Positions 1 through 8,378 of a DNA stretch of 21,149 nucleotides are shown here, piece after piece. Position 1 is the stretch's first letter; each line of letters starts with the position of its first letter. The stretch is from Rhizobiales bacterium UBA697. Lineage in GTDB: Bacteria; Pseudomonadota; Alphaproteobacteria; Rhizobiales; Ancalomicrobiaceae. The notes below the pieces were generated by a model. That model did not search any database and was not told the DNA's origin. It was given only the letters and a program-made list of their open reading frames with translations. The stretch spans positions 977 through 22,125 of the forward strand of contig DBMN01000234.1 of the NCBI GenBank assembly GCA_002298965.1. The letters run 5' to 3'. Made by a program: the position numbers and the translations under genes.

Positions 1-3000
1 TTCATGCCGTCGTTCCAGTCGCCCGTCCCGATCAGCGGCAGGCCGTGGACGCCGGAGAACTCGATGCAACGGTCGAGGCCGAGGGCGCAGTGCTCGTAGA
101 GCGTCGCGCTCTCGTCGGCGATCATCGGCTGGAAGTAGGCGTCGTGGTCGCCGGGACCCAGACGCGGGCCGGCGAGGAAGGGCACGACCTCGTCGAGGAC
201 GGCGACGTCTCCCGACGCGGCGACATAGGTGGCGACGGCATGACCGAGCCAGACCCGGTCGTCGGAGATCCGTGTCCGGACGCCGATGCCGGTGCCCGGC
301 ATCCACCAGTGCTGGAAGTCGCCCTCGACGAACTGTCGGCCGGCGGCGCGCAGCAGATGGCGGCGGGTCTCGGCCGGCAGCGCCGTCGACAGCGCCATGC
401 CGTCCTGGAGCTGGTCGCGGAAACCGTAGGCGCCGCTCGCCTGATAGAAGGCCGAACGCGCCAGGATGCGGCAGGCGAGGGTCTGATGGAGCAGTCGGCC
501 GTTGAGCATCACGTCCATCGCCCGGTCGGGCGTCGTGACCTGCACCGTGCCGAGCAGGGCCCGCCAATGCGCCGAGACGTCGGCGAAGGCGGCGTCGAGA
601 TCGGCGGCGCGCCACCGCGTGATCAGGCTCCGCGCCTCTTCGATCGAGCGGCATTGACCGAGGAAGGAAACCACCTCGACCGTCTCGCCGGGGGCGATCT
701 CGACCGCGCACTGGAGCGCGGCGCAGGGGTCGAAGCCGGCGCCGGTGCGACCGTCGAGCGGCCTGCGCCCGACCAGGCCGGCGGGCGCCGCGGGCGAGCC
801 GTTGCGACCGAGGAACGCGGTGCGGTCGCAGGTCCAGGCGGTCTGGCGACCGGCGAGATCGGCGAAGGCGACCCGACCCGAGAAGCCGATGCTCGACGGA
901 TTGCGCGCGACGAGGAGGCCGGTCTCCGCGTCGGTCGCGGTGGTGACGAAGGGGGCGGAGGCGCCGCGGCGCGTGCCCAGCACCCATTCGGCATAGGCGG
1001 TGACCGACAGTCGCCGCGGCCGCGTCGACAGATTGCGCAGGACGAGCCGCGAGATCTTGATCGGGTCGGCGACCGGCACGAACTGCGTGAGCGAGAGGGC
1101 GATGCCGTGGGCGTCGTGCTCGAAGCGGCTGTAGCCGAAACCGTGGCGGGCGACATAGGTGCCACCGTCGCGGATCGGCTGGGCCGTCGGGCTCCACACT
1201 TCGCCGGTCGCCTCGTCGCGGACGTAGATGGCCTCGCCGCAGGGGTCGACGACCGGGTCGTTCGACCACTGGGTCAGTTGGTTCTCGCGGCTGTTCTCGC
1301 TCCAGGTGTAGCCGCTGCCCTCGGTCGAGACCTGGAAGCCGAAGTCGGGATTGGCGACGACGTTGATCCACGGCGCCGGCGTGGTGCGATCGCCGTCGAG
1401 GAGGGTGACGTATTCGCGGCCGTCGTCGGCGAAGCCGCCGAGGCCGTTGAAGAACTCGAGGCTGGGCCGCGCCTCGGCCGGCATCCGGGCGAGCGAGAGC
1501 GACGCCGTGCGCCCCTTGCGCCCCGCCGGCGGTACGGTGGCGAGCTGCGCCGCCGCGCGGGCGAGCTGGTCGGCGAAGGGGCCGCGTCGGGCGATCAACA
1601 CCACCCGGGCGACGGATTCGATCAGGGCGCGCGCCTCGACGCTCATCATGTCGGCCCGGAGGGCGTGGACGGTCCCGCGCGCCGGCTCGTCGCCGAACTT
1701 CGGGCGCGACTGGCTGGAGCGCAGCGCGGTCTCGATCGCCGCCTGGAGGGCCTGGACGTAGGAGGGCGCATGCTCGTTGACGATCACCAGATCGACGGCG
1801 AGCCGCTTCATCCGCCAGTATTCGTGGGCCCGCAGCAGTTGGAGGACACAGGGCATGTCCTCGACGTCGTCGATGCGCATGAGGACGATCGGGAGATCGC
1901 CTGAGATGGCATGGAGCCACAGGCCCGACTGCGGAGCGGTGCCGCGGATGATGGCGTCCGACGCCGCGCGGAAGCGCGGGTCGACGTAGAGGATCGGCGC
2001 GGCGAGGCGCTGGAAGTCGGCCGCCTCGACCGGATCGATGTCGAGATGGCGCAGCTGCACCTGGGCCTGGGTCCAGGCGAGCGTCTTGGCGCGATCGAAG
2101 GCGCTGCGGTCGTGATGGGTGTCGACGAGGGCCAGGACCTCGTCGCGCGACGCCGCCACCACCGTCCAGAAGGCGACGCGGGTCGGTTTGCCGGCGGGGA
2201 CCTTGACCCGGCGGCGCAGCGCGAAGATCGGATCGAGCACGGTGCCGACCGTGCCGGAGAGCGGCACGCCGTCGATCGACGCGGCGGCGCCGATCGGCCG
2301 GCTGCGGCCACGGAAGCGGGCGCGGTCGGTCTCCCATTGCGGCTCGGCGACGGTCTCGCCCTCGACGACGGCGAAATGGGCCACCCACACCGGCGTCTCG
2401 TCGGGCGTGCGCCGACGGCGGGTCGCGAGCAGGGCGCCGAATTCGGGCAGATACTCGGTTTCCACGAACATCTTGGCGAAGGCTGGATGGGCCGTGTCCG
2501 TGGCGACGCCGGTCAACACCAGTTCGGCGTAGGAGGTGAGTTCGATCTCGCGGGTCCGACGTCCGGCGTTGGTCAGCGAGACGCGGCGAACCTCGCCGTC
2601 GTCCTCGCCGGAGACCAGCACGTCCACGGTGGTGGTCAGCGAGCCGTCGCGATGGACGTACTCGGCGTGGTCCTCGCCGAACACCACCTCGTCGCCGTCG
2701 CCGACGTCGCCGAGCAGCCCGGCGGTGGCCGACCAGACCCGACCGCTGGCGGTGTCGCGCAGGAAGACGAAGGCGCCGTCCTCGTCGCGGGTGGCGTCCT
2801 CGCTCCAGCGCGTCAGGGCGATGCCCAGCCATCGGCTGTAGCCGCCGCCGGTGGCCGTCAACATCACCGCGTAGCGCCCGTTCGACAGGAGATGGGTGAT
2901 CGGCGGACCGGCGCTCGGCGCCGAGACGCTCCGCACCGTCAGGCCCTTGGCGGCGCCGGCGCCCGTCGCGGCCTTCATCTCCTCGGCCCGCGGGCGGGCG

Positions 3001-6000
3001 GTGGCGACGTCGCGCGGCATCCGCTCCTGCAGCAGCAGTTCGCAGGCCCGGATCATCGGCTCGCGGTGGAACCGCGACCGCATCCGGCCACCCTGCAGGG
3101 CATTGGCGATCGCGACGATGGTCATGCCCTGGTGATGCGACATGTAGGAGCGGACGATCACCACCGCCGTCGCGTCCGGCAGACGGGAGGGCGTGAAGTC
3201 GAGGGCCTCGTAGAAGCCGTAGCGGCCGGCGCCACCGATTTCGGCGACGTGGTCGAAGTTGCGGCGGGCGCCGGTCGGGTCGACCATGGTGGCGAGTCCG
3301 GTGGCATAGGGCGCGATCACCAGATTCTGCGACAGACCGCGCTTCAACCCGAGACCGGGCACGCCGAAGCTCGAGTATTGATAGGTCAGTTCGAGGTCGC
3401 GGGCGTTGTAGGCGGACTCGGAGATCCCCCAGGGAATGCCCTGCGCACGGCCGTAGGCCTCCTGGCGTTCGACCACCAGGCGGTTGGTCTGATCGAGCAG
3501 ACTGCCGCTCGGCGCGCGCATCACCAGCGACGGCATCAGGTATTCGAACATCGACCCCGACCACGAGATCAAGGCCGAACCGACGCCCAGCGGGGTCGCC
3601 GAGCGGCCGAGACGGAACCAGTGACGGGTCTCGACGTCGCCCTTGGCGATGGCGAAGAGGCTGGCGAGCCGCGCCTCGGAGGCGAGCAGATCGTAGCAGT
3701 TGGGATCGAGGCCGTTGTCGTCGACCGAGAAGCCGATCGACAGGAGCTTGCGTTCGGGATCGAGCAGGAAGGCGAAGTTCATCGCCGTCGCCATCGCCCG
3801 CGCCGTCGCGGCCACCGCCGTCAGGCGATCGCCGAGACGCGGGAGCGCCCTGCGGTCACGGTCGTGCGCCGCGATCGCGCCGAGGAGCGCGCCCGACCAG
3901 AACGTCGGATCGGAGTGGCCGTTGCCGGCGGGGGCGAGATTGCGCGCGAGGTCGACGAGCTTGCCGGCGAGCCGCGTCAGGACCGGCAACAGCGTCTCGA
4001 TCGCCCGGGCGCCGTTCAACTCGGTCTCGATCTCGTCGATCAGGGTGACGAAGGCACGATGTCGCTCGCCCCTGACCGAGGTCGGGAGATCGGCGGCACG
4101 GCGGATCTGGTCGAGGAGATCGATCAGGCCGGTGCGGATCTCGGGCGACGCGGCGCCGTCGAGCCATTCCTCACAGGTATTGGCCACGACGATCAGGTGG
4201 CCCGCGAGATTGCCGCTGTCGACGCAGGAGACGTAGGCCGGCGGCAGCACGCGCAGGTCGCGGATGTCGTACCAGTTGAAGAAGTGGCCGTCGTGTCTGG
4301 GCATCCGGGCCATGGTCGCGAGCGTGGTCTCCAGCCGCTCGACCGTCTCGGCGGTGCCCGCCCAGCCGAAGTCGCGGGCGGCGATCGCCGAGAGCAGGTA
4401 GAGCCCGAGATTGGTCGGCGACGTGCGATGGGCCACCACCGGCTCGGGGTCTTCCTGGAAATTGTCGGGCGGAAGCCAGTTGCCTTCGGGCGTGACGAAG
4501 GTCACGAAGAAGCGCCAGGTCGAGAGCGCGATCAGACGGAGCTGCCGCGCGTCGTCGGGCGTGGCGGCATGATCTCGGCCGGCGGCCGGCGGCCGGCTCA
4601 CCCACGGTGCCAGAGCCGGGGCCGCGAACCAGGCCAGCGCGAAGGGCGCGACCACGAACCAGGACGAGGGAGCTATCGCCACCGCGACGGCGGCGATGCC
4701 GAGACCGACGGCGGTCCCTCCTGCCATTCCGCGGCAGGCGTCGACGAAGCAGGGGCGCGGACCGGCATGGGACTGGGCGGCGGTGGTCCATTCGAGCAGG
4801 TGGCGTCGGGTCGAATGGAGGCGTCGCAGGGTGCGCGCGACGGCATCTCCCATGCTCCAGGCCCGATCGGCGAGGAACGTGATCGAGAGCAGCGTCCGGG
4901 CGCAGGCCAGTTCGAGGTCGCCGACGAAGGCGCGGACGTGATTGCCGAGGCGGATGCCGCTCCGACGCGGCACCAGCGAATGGACGACGGGAATGAAGGC
5001 CGGGATCGCCATCGCGACGACGACGGCCAGCGTGGCGCGCAGCGCCGCCGGACCCGGCAGCATCCAGGCGACGGCGAGCGTCGCCATGGTGAGCGGCGCG
5101 ACGAGCGAGCGGCGGAGATTGTCGATCATCTTCCAGCGCCCGACCGGCGGCACGGCCAACGGTCCTTGGGCTGTGCCGAAGATCCACGGCAGCAGCTGCC
5201 AGTCGCCGCGCGTCCAACGATGCTGGCGCTTGGCGGCGACGTCGTAGCGGGCGGGATACTCCTCCACCACCTCGATGTCGGAGGCGAGGCCGGCGCGGGC
5301 GAAGACGCCTTCGAACAGGTCGTGGCTGAGCATCGTGTCGTCGGGCACGCGGCCCTCGAGCGCCGCCTCGAAGGCATCGACGTCGTAGATGCCCTTGCCG
5401 GTGTAGGAGCCTTCGCCGAAGAGGTCCTGATAGACGTCGGACACCGCGGCGGCGTAGGGGTCCATGCCGCCGGGACCGGAGAACACCCTCTGGTGCACCG
5501 ATCCCTCGCGCCCGACCGGCAGCGACGGCGTGACGCGCGGCTGCAGGATGCCGTAGCCCTCGACGACCCGGCGGGTGACCGGATCGAACCGGGCCCGATT
5601 GAGCGGGTGGGCCATCTTGCCGATCAGCCGGATCACCGCGTCGCGCGGCAGGCGGGTGTCGGCGTCGAGCGTGACGACGAAGCGCACGCCGGTCGGGACC
5701 TGGGGCCTGCCGTCGGGGCGCGGGACGTGGGTCGTGTCGGTCGCGCCGCGCAGCAGGCGGTTCAGCTCGTGCAGCTTGCCGCGCTTGCGCTCCCAGCCCA
5801 TCCACTTGCCTTCGCTGGCGTCGAAGACGCGGCGGCGATGCAGCAGCAGGAAGCGGTCGCCGCTCGGCGCCGGGCCGTGGCGCCGATTGAGCGCGTCGAT
5901 CGCGAGGCGCGCCGTCTCGAGCAGGGCCGCGTCGCCGTCGACCGTCTCGGCGTCGGCATCGACGCCGTCGGTGAGGAGCGCGAAGGCGAGATCGCCGCCG

Positions 6001-7559
6001 GCCCCCGAGAGATGATGGATCTCCAACCGCTCGATCTGTTCGAGGAGATCGGCCTCGCCGGTCAGCAGCGTCGGCACCACCACCAGGGTGCGCAGCGGCG
6101 TCGGCACCCCGTCGGCGAGTTCGAGACCGGGCAGGGCGACCGGGCCGAAGCTCCAGACGACGGCGCGATCGACCAGTGCGGTCGCCGCTTCGCCCGCGGG
6201 GAGGAAGCCGATCACCCCCAGGGCGATCAGCCAGCCGATGCCGAGGCCGGGCGCGGCCGATGCGACGGCCCACAGGGCCACCGCCAGCAGCGCCAGCGTG
6301 ACGATCACCGAGGCGCCGACGTAGCCGCCGATGCCGAGCGCGGCATCCATCCGGTTCAGTCGCAGACGCAGCGGCGGGCGGAAGTGCAGGCACTGTTCCA
6401 GGGCGCGCCGACCACGGGCGATCAGGTGATGACCGGGGTCGCCGCGGCGCTCGGCCTCGCCCGGATCGTCGGTGTCGGCGGCGGCGGCGCGGGCGGCGCG
6501 CAGGGCGTGCTCGACCACCTCGAGTTCGTCGTGCGGCGAGCGGCGGGCCAGTTGCTCGACGGCGTTGCGGTAGAGGTTGCGGGTGGCGAAGTCCATGTCG
6601 GCGAAGGCGCTCTCGGCGCGCAGGCGCTCGTCGACGAGGCTGACGCTCTCGAACAGGTCGGCCCAGTCGATGTCCGAGATCAGCCGCATCGAGGTGATGA
6701 CGTTGCGGGCCGAGACGTTGGAGGCGCCCTGGCGTTGCTGGGCGCGCTGGACCACGTCGGCGACCGAGGTGTCCTGGCAGCCGAGCCGTTCCTCGAGCCA
6801 GCCGAGGGCCGGCGTCACCCGCGGATCGAGATCGCGCAGCCGCTTGGCCAGCTGACCGGCGAAGACGTCGGAGAGCGGCCCCGGCGACCGCGCCGCGATG
6901 TCGGCCTCGAGTGCCGAACGCGTGTCGCCGGCCTTGGCCAGACGATCGGCCAGCGCGTCGGCGTCGGCGCGTTCGACGAGCCCCGACCCGATCTGGTCGC
7001 TCAGGCGCCGCAGGTTCTCGATCAGCACGACGCGCAGGGTGATGGCGATGGCCCACAACTCGCCGATGGTGAGCGGTTGGACCTTCTGATAGGCGACGAT
7101 GAAGCGGCGCAGCGTCTCGGGATCGAAATGGCTGTCGGTGTGGGTGACGAAGGCCCAGGCGATGCCGAAGACGCGCGGATAGCCGGCGAAGGGGCCGTCC
7201 GCCAGCTTGGGGAGCTGACGATAGTAGCCGGGCGGCAGGTCGTCGCGGATCTCGCGGATCTGCTCTTCGACGATGTGGTAGTTGTCGAGCAGCCATTCCG
7301 CCGCGGGAACGACGTCGCGACCCTTCTCGATCTCCGACGCGTTCGTCCGATAGGCGGCGAGGAGCACCGCGGCATTGTCGTCGAGGCGGGCATGCAGCGG
7401 CAGGACCCTCGGCGGCCGGTCGGTGATCGACTGGGCGCTCGCCAGGCTCGCCGCGTGCTGTTCCAGGCGCTCGATACCGAAGATCTCGCCGCGGATGGGA
7501 GACGTCTCGTCCCAGGGTGCGGGAGGGGTACGGCGCAGGAAGGAGGGGCCGGAAAACAT
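1..7559 (-). CDS. ndvB: Cyclic beta-1,2-glucan synthase (GT84 + GH94), C-terminus cut by window edge
   Basis: Inner-membrane synthase that builds cyclic beta-1,2-glucans from UDP-glucose for periplasmic osmoadaptation and host interaction in rhizobia and brucellae. The frame is open from the start to the window edge (2519 residues seen; family members have about 2830-2870, so about 300 are missing). Seen: hydrophobic segments around residues 405-455 and again after about 795; a glycosyltransferase core with LDADTRLP (Asp632, Asp634), SHDLFEG (Asp747) and RQHRWTRGDW (QxxRW at 779-782); two glycosyltransferase-36-associated beta regions starting near residues 1550 and 2025; and the GH94 motifs GAYGFRDQLQD and GTGDWNDGM, the last lying exactly at the edge. 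The start is ATG 7559 or the adjacent ATG 7562; no clear Shine-Dalgarno is visible, so the start is approximate. It probably belongs to a separate transcription unit from the lipoprotein upstream, because a strong hairpin lies between them. Confidence 0.95.
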   Translation of the reverse strand, partial: MFSGPSFLRRTPPAPWDETSPIRGEIFGIERLEQHAASLASAQSITDRPPRVLPLHARLDDNAAVLLAAYRTNASEIEKGRDVVPAAEWLLDNYHIVEEQIREIRDDLPPGYYRQLPKLADGPFAGYPRVFGIAWAFVTHTDSHFDPETLRRFIVAYQKVQPLTIGELWAIAITLRVVLIENLRRLSDQIGSGLVERADADALADRLAKAGDTRSALEADIAARSPGPLSDVFAGQLAKRLRDLDPRVTPALGWLEERLGCQDTSVADVVQRAQQRQGASNVSARNVITSMRLISDIDWADLFESVSLVDERLRAESAFADMDFATRNLYRNAVEQLARRSPHDELEVVEHALRAARAAAADTDDPGEAERRGDPGHHLIARGRRALEQCLHFRPPLRLRLNRMDAALGIGGYVGASVIVTLALLAVALWAVASAAPGLGIGWLIALGVIGFLPAGEAATALVDRAVVWSFGPVALPGLELADGVPTPLRTLVVVPTLLTGEADLLEQIERLEIHHLSGAGGDLAFALLTDGVDADAETVDGDAALLETARLAIDALNRRHGPAPSGDRFLLLHRRRVFDASEGKWMGWERKRGKLHELNRLLRGATDTTHVPRPDGRPQVPTGVRFVVTLDADTRLPRDAVIRLIGKMAHPLNRARFDPVTRRVVEGYGILQPRVTPSLPVGREGSVHQRVFSGPGGMDPYAAAVSDVYQDLFGEGSYTGKGIYDVDAFEAALEGRVPDDTMLSHDLFEGVFARAGLASDIEVVEEYPARYDVAAKRQHRWTRGDWQLLPWIFGTAQGPLAVPPVGRWKMIDNLRRSLVAPLTMATLAVAWMLPGPAALRATLAVVVAMAIPAFIPVVHSLVPRRSGIRLGNHVRAFVGDLELACARTLLSITFLADRAWSMGDAVARTLRRLHSTRRHLLEWTTAAQSHAGPRPCFVDACRGMAGGTAVGLGIAAVAVAIAPSSWFVVAPFALAWFAAPALAPWVSRPPAAGRDHAATPDDARQLRLIALSTWRFFVTFVTPEGNWLPPDNFQEDPEPVVAHRTSPTNLGLYLLSAIAARDFGWAGTAETVERLETTLATMARMPRHDGHFFNWYDIRDLRVLPPAYVSCVDSGNLAGHLIVVANTCEEWLDGAASPEIRTGLIDLLDQIRRAADLPTSVRGERHRAFVTLIDEIETELNGARAIETLLPVLTRLAGKLVDLARNLAPAGNGHSDPTFWSGALLGAIAAHDRDRRALPRLGDRLTAVAATARAMATAMNFAFLLDPERKLLSIGFSVDDNGLDPNCYDLLASEARLASLFAIAKGDVETRHWFRLGRSATPLGVGSALISWSGSMFEYLMPSLVMRAPSGSLLDQTNRLVVERQEAYGRAQGIPWGISESAYNARDLELTYQYSSFGVPGLGLKRGLSQNLVIAPYATGLATMVDPTGARRNFDHVAEIGGAGRYGFYEALDFTPSRLPDATAVVIVRSYMSHHQGMTIVAIANALQGGRMRSRFHREPMIRACELLLQERMPRDVATARPRAEEMKAATGAGAAKGLTVRSVSAPSAGPPITHLLSNGRYAVMLTATGGGYSRWLGIALTRWSEDATRDEDGAFVFLRDTASGRVWSATAGLLGDVGDGDEVVFGEDHAEYVHRDGSLTTTVDVLVSGEDDGEVRRVSLTNAGRRTREIELTSYAELVLTGVATDTAHPAFAKMFVETEYLPEFGALLATRRRRTPDETPVWVAHFAVVEGETVAEPQWETDRARFRGRSRPIGAAASIDGVPLSGTVGTVLDPIFALRRRVKVPAGKPTRVAFWTVVAASRDEVLALVDTHHDRSAFDRAKTLAWTQAQVQLRHLDIDPVEAADFQRLAAPILYVDPRFRAASDAIIRGTAPQSGLWLHAISGDLPIVLMRIDDVEDMPCVLQLLRAHEYWRMKRLAVDLVIVNEHAPSYVQALQAAIETALRSSQSRPKFGDEPARGTVHALRADMMSVEARALIESVARVVLIARRGPFADQLARAAAQLATVPPAGRKGRTASLSLARMPAEARPSLEFFNGLGGFADDGREYVTLLDGDRTTPAPWINVVANPDFGFQVSTEGSGYTWSENSRENQLTQWSNDPVVDPCGEAIYVRDEATGEVWSPTAQPIRDGGTYVARHGFGYSRFEHDAHGIALSLTQFVPVADPIKISRLVLRNLSTRPRRLSVTAYAEWVLGTRRGASAPFVTTATDAETGLLVARNPSSIGFSGRVAFADLAGRQTAWTCDRTAFLGRNGSPAAPAGLVGRRPLDGRTGAGFDPCAALQCAVEIAPGETVEVVSFLGQCRSIEEARSLITRWRAADLDAAFADVSAHWRALLGTVQVTTPDRAMDVMLNGRLLHQTLACRILARSAFYQASGAYGFRDQLQDGMALSTALPAETRRHLLRAAGRQFVEGDFQHWWMPGTGIGVRTRISDDRVWLGHAVATYVAASGDVAVLDEVVPFLAGPRLGPGDHDAYFQPMIADESATLYEHCALGLDRCIEFSGVHGLPLIGTGDWNDGM

Positions 7560-7652
7560 CATCGTCGTCGCCACGGGCAAACCGATCGTTCGACCGGCGC
7601 GGGCGTGGTTGCCGGTGCCGTGGGGAGGGGCGGGCGCAGTGCCTGCCCGACG

Positions 7653-7682
7653 CCGTCGCCGGGTGGAGGCTCCCGGCGACGG
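7653..7682 (-). terminator. 11-bp perfect inverted repeat after the lipoprotein gene
   Basis: The arms 7653-7663 and 7672-7682 are perfectly complementary (CCGTCGCCGGG against CCCGGCGACGG) around an 8-nt loop. It lies 24 nt after the stop codon of the lipoprotein gene and about 95 nt before the glucan synthase start, both on the minus strand. No T-run follows, so it is a terminator-like hairpin or part of the ndvB leader rather than a textbook intrinsic terminator. Confidence 0.5.
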
Positions 7683-7706
7683 ACGCGCGGCCGATCGTCG
7701 GCCGGG

Positions 7707-7916
7707 TCAGCGACGGCGGCAGACGCGGCGGTCGAGAGTCGGGCTGTAGTGGCAGGCGTAAGCGCGGTGGTGCGGCCGGGTGACGTCCGACATCACCATG
7801 CTGCGGCCGCCGTACATGCCGGAACCGTCGACCATGCGGGAGCCGTAGGCATCGGCGCAGGCGCCCAGCGCGAGGAGCGGCGCGAAGGACAGGAGGAGTT
7901 TCCAGGTGGCGGTCAT
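7707..7916 (-). CDS. Small 69-residue lipoprotein
   Basis: Family not recognised. The N-terminus is a lipoprotein signal peptide: Lys6, a hydrophobic stretch at residues 7-19 and the lipobox L17-G18-A19-C20, so a mature protein of about 50 residues anchored at Cys20 is expected. The mature part has Gly/Tyr/Met-rich sequence followed by a basic tail with paired His (49-50) and two further Cys (55 and 66). ATG 7916 is chosen because AAAGGA lies about 9 nt upstream and the signal peptide begins there; the longer open frame upstream is Arg/Pro-rich non-coding composition. A copy of the five-fold repeated promoter element lies at 8227-8271, which implies a leader of about 300 nt. A secreted envelope-stress lipoprotein is an inference from the context. 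Confidence 0.8.
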   Translation of the reverse strand: MTATWKLLLSFAPLLALGACADAYGSRMVDGSGMYGGRSMVMSDVTRPHHRAYACHYSPTLDRRVCRRR

Positions 7917-8378
7917 GATCGGTCGTCCTTTTGGATGGGGGCGTGGGTACCGACGGCTCGGGGCGCGGGCCGCGGCGGCGAGGAAGAAGGCGGGCTTCCT
8001 TCGGTGAACGGATCCCGTCGGGGCCACCGGCCGCGCCGGACACCGACCGGCTCTCCGGCGGCGAGGGCCGATGCGACCGTCGCGGTTCGGCCGGGTCGAA
8101 GGCACCGGAGCCGTGTGGCGGGGGAAACGCGAACACCGTCCGGCGGATCGCAGTCGTCGTCCGAGGCAGGGGACGAGGGGCGGCTCGCACCGCTTCCGTC
8201 GGAACGGCCGGCCGCGACCCGACCGGATCCTGGTCGCCGGTTCCGCCGATGCACAGGGTCGGAATCTACTCATTCGAGAATTGCGGACGCGCGCCGAAGG
8301 CACGCGGGACACGCAGCAAATGTGTTAGGCTTGCAACCGGTTCATCCTCCCGGGTGGACCCTCAGGGGAGCGCGTCGC
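7917..8378. other. 462-nt divergent intergenic region
   Basis: This separates the lipoprotein gene (minus) from the giant sensor kinase gene (plus). The only structured signal found is the repeated promoter element at 8227-8271, facing the lipoprotein. The plus-strand side ends with AGGGGAG at 8364-8370, the ribosome-binding site of the kinase gene. A TTAGGCT at 8325-8331 could be a -10 for the kinase gene but no matching upstream box was found. Open frames crossing the region are Arg/Pro/Ala-rich with no ribosome-binding site and are judged non-coding. Confidence 0.6.
8227..8271 (-). promoter_or_regulatory. Repeated promoter element, copy 1 (toward lipoprotein gene)
   Basis: On the minus strand the box GAGTAGATTCCG (GAGTAGATTCC at 8271-8261) is followed by GACCCTG and, 28 nt after TTCC, by the -10-like hexamer CAGGAT (8232-8227). 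It shares this layout with the four other copies in the window. Predicted transcription begins near 8220, giving a leader of about 300 nt to ATG 7916. It also lies about 110 nt upstream of the kinase gene on the opposite strand, so a factor bound here could affect both genes. Confidence 0.6.

Noticed and set aside
45..1904. A 619-codon plus-strand open frame over the GH94 region
   Set aside because: Shadow of the glucan synthase GH94 domain; composition-driven absence of stops.
7631..7649. CGGGC/GCCCG inverted repeat just downstream of the 11-bp hairpin
   Set aside because: Only 5-6 bp with a 9-nt loop; expected often by chance at this GC content.
4171..8190. A 1339-codon minus-strand open frame overlapping the glucan synthase in another frame
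   Set aside because: Arg/Pro-rich composition; the correct frame with QxxRW and DxD motifs is a different one that runs off the window.
1911..8378. A plus-strand open frame of more than 2100 codons antisense to the glucan synthase gene, in frame with the giant kinase
   Set aside because: It is antisense to a gene with clear GT84/GH94 motifs. Its translation is Arg/Gly/Asp/His-rich low-information sequence, typical of mirrored codons in high-GC DNA. The kinase has its own ATG and Shine-Dalgarno at 8379.
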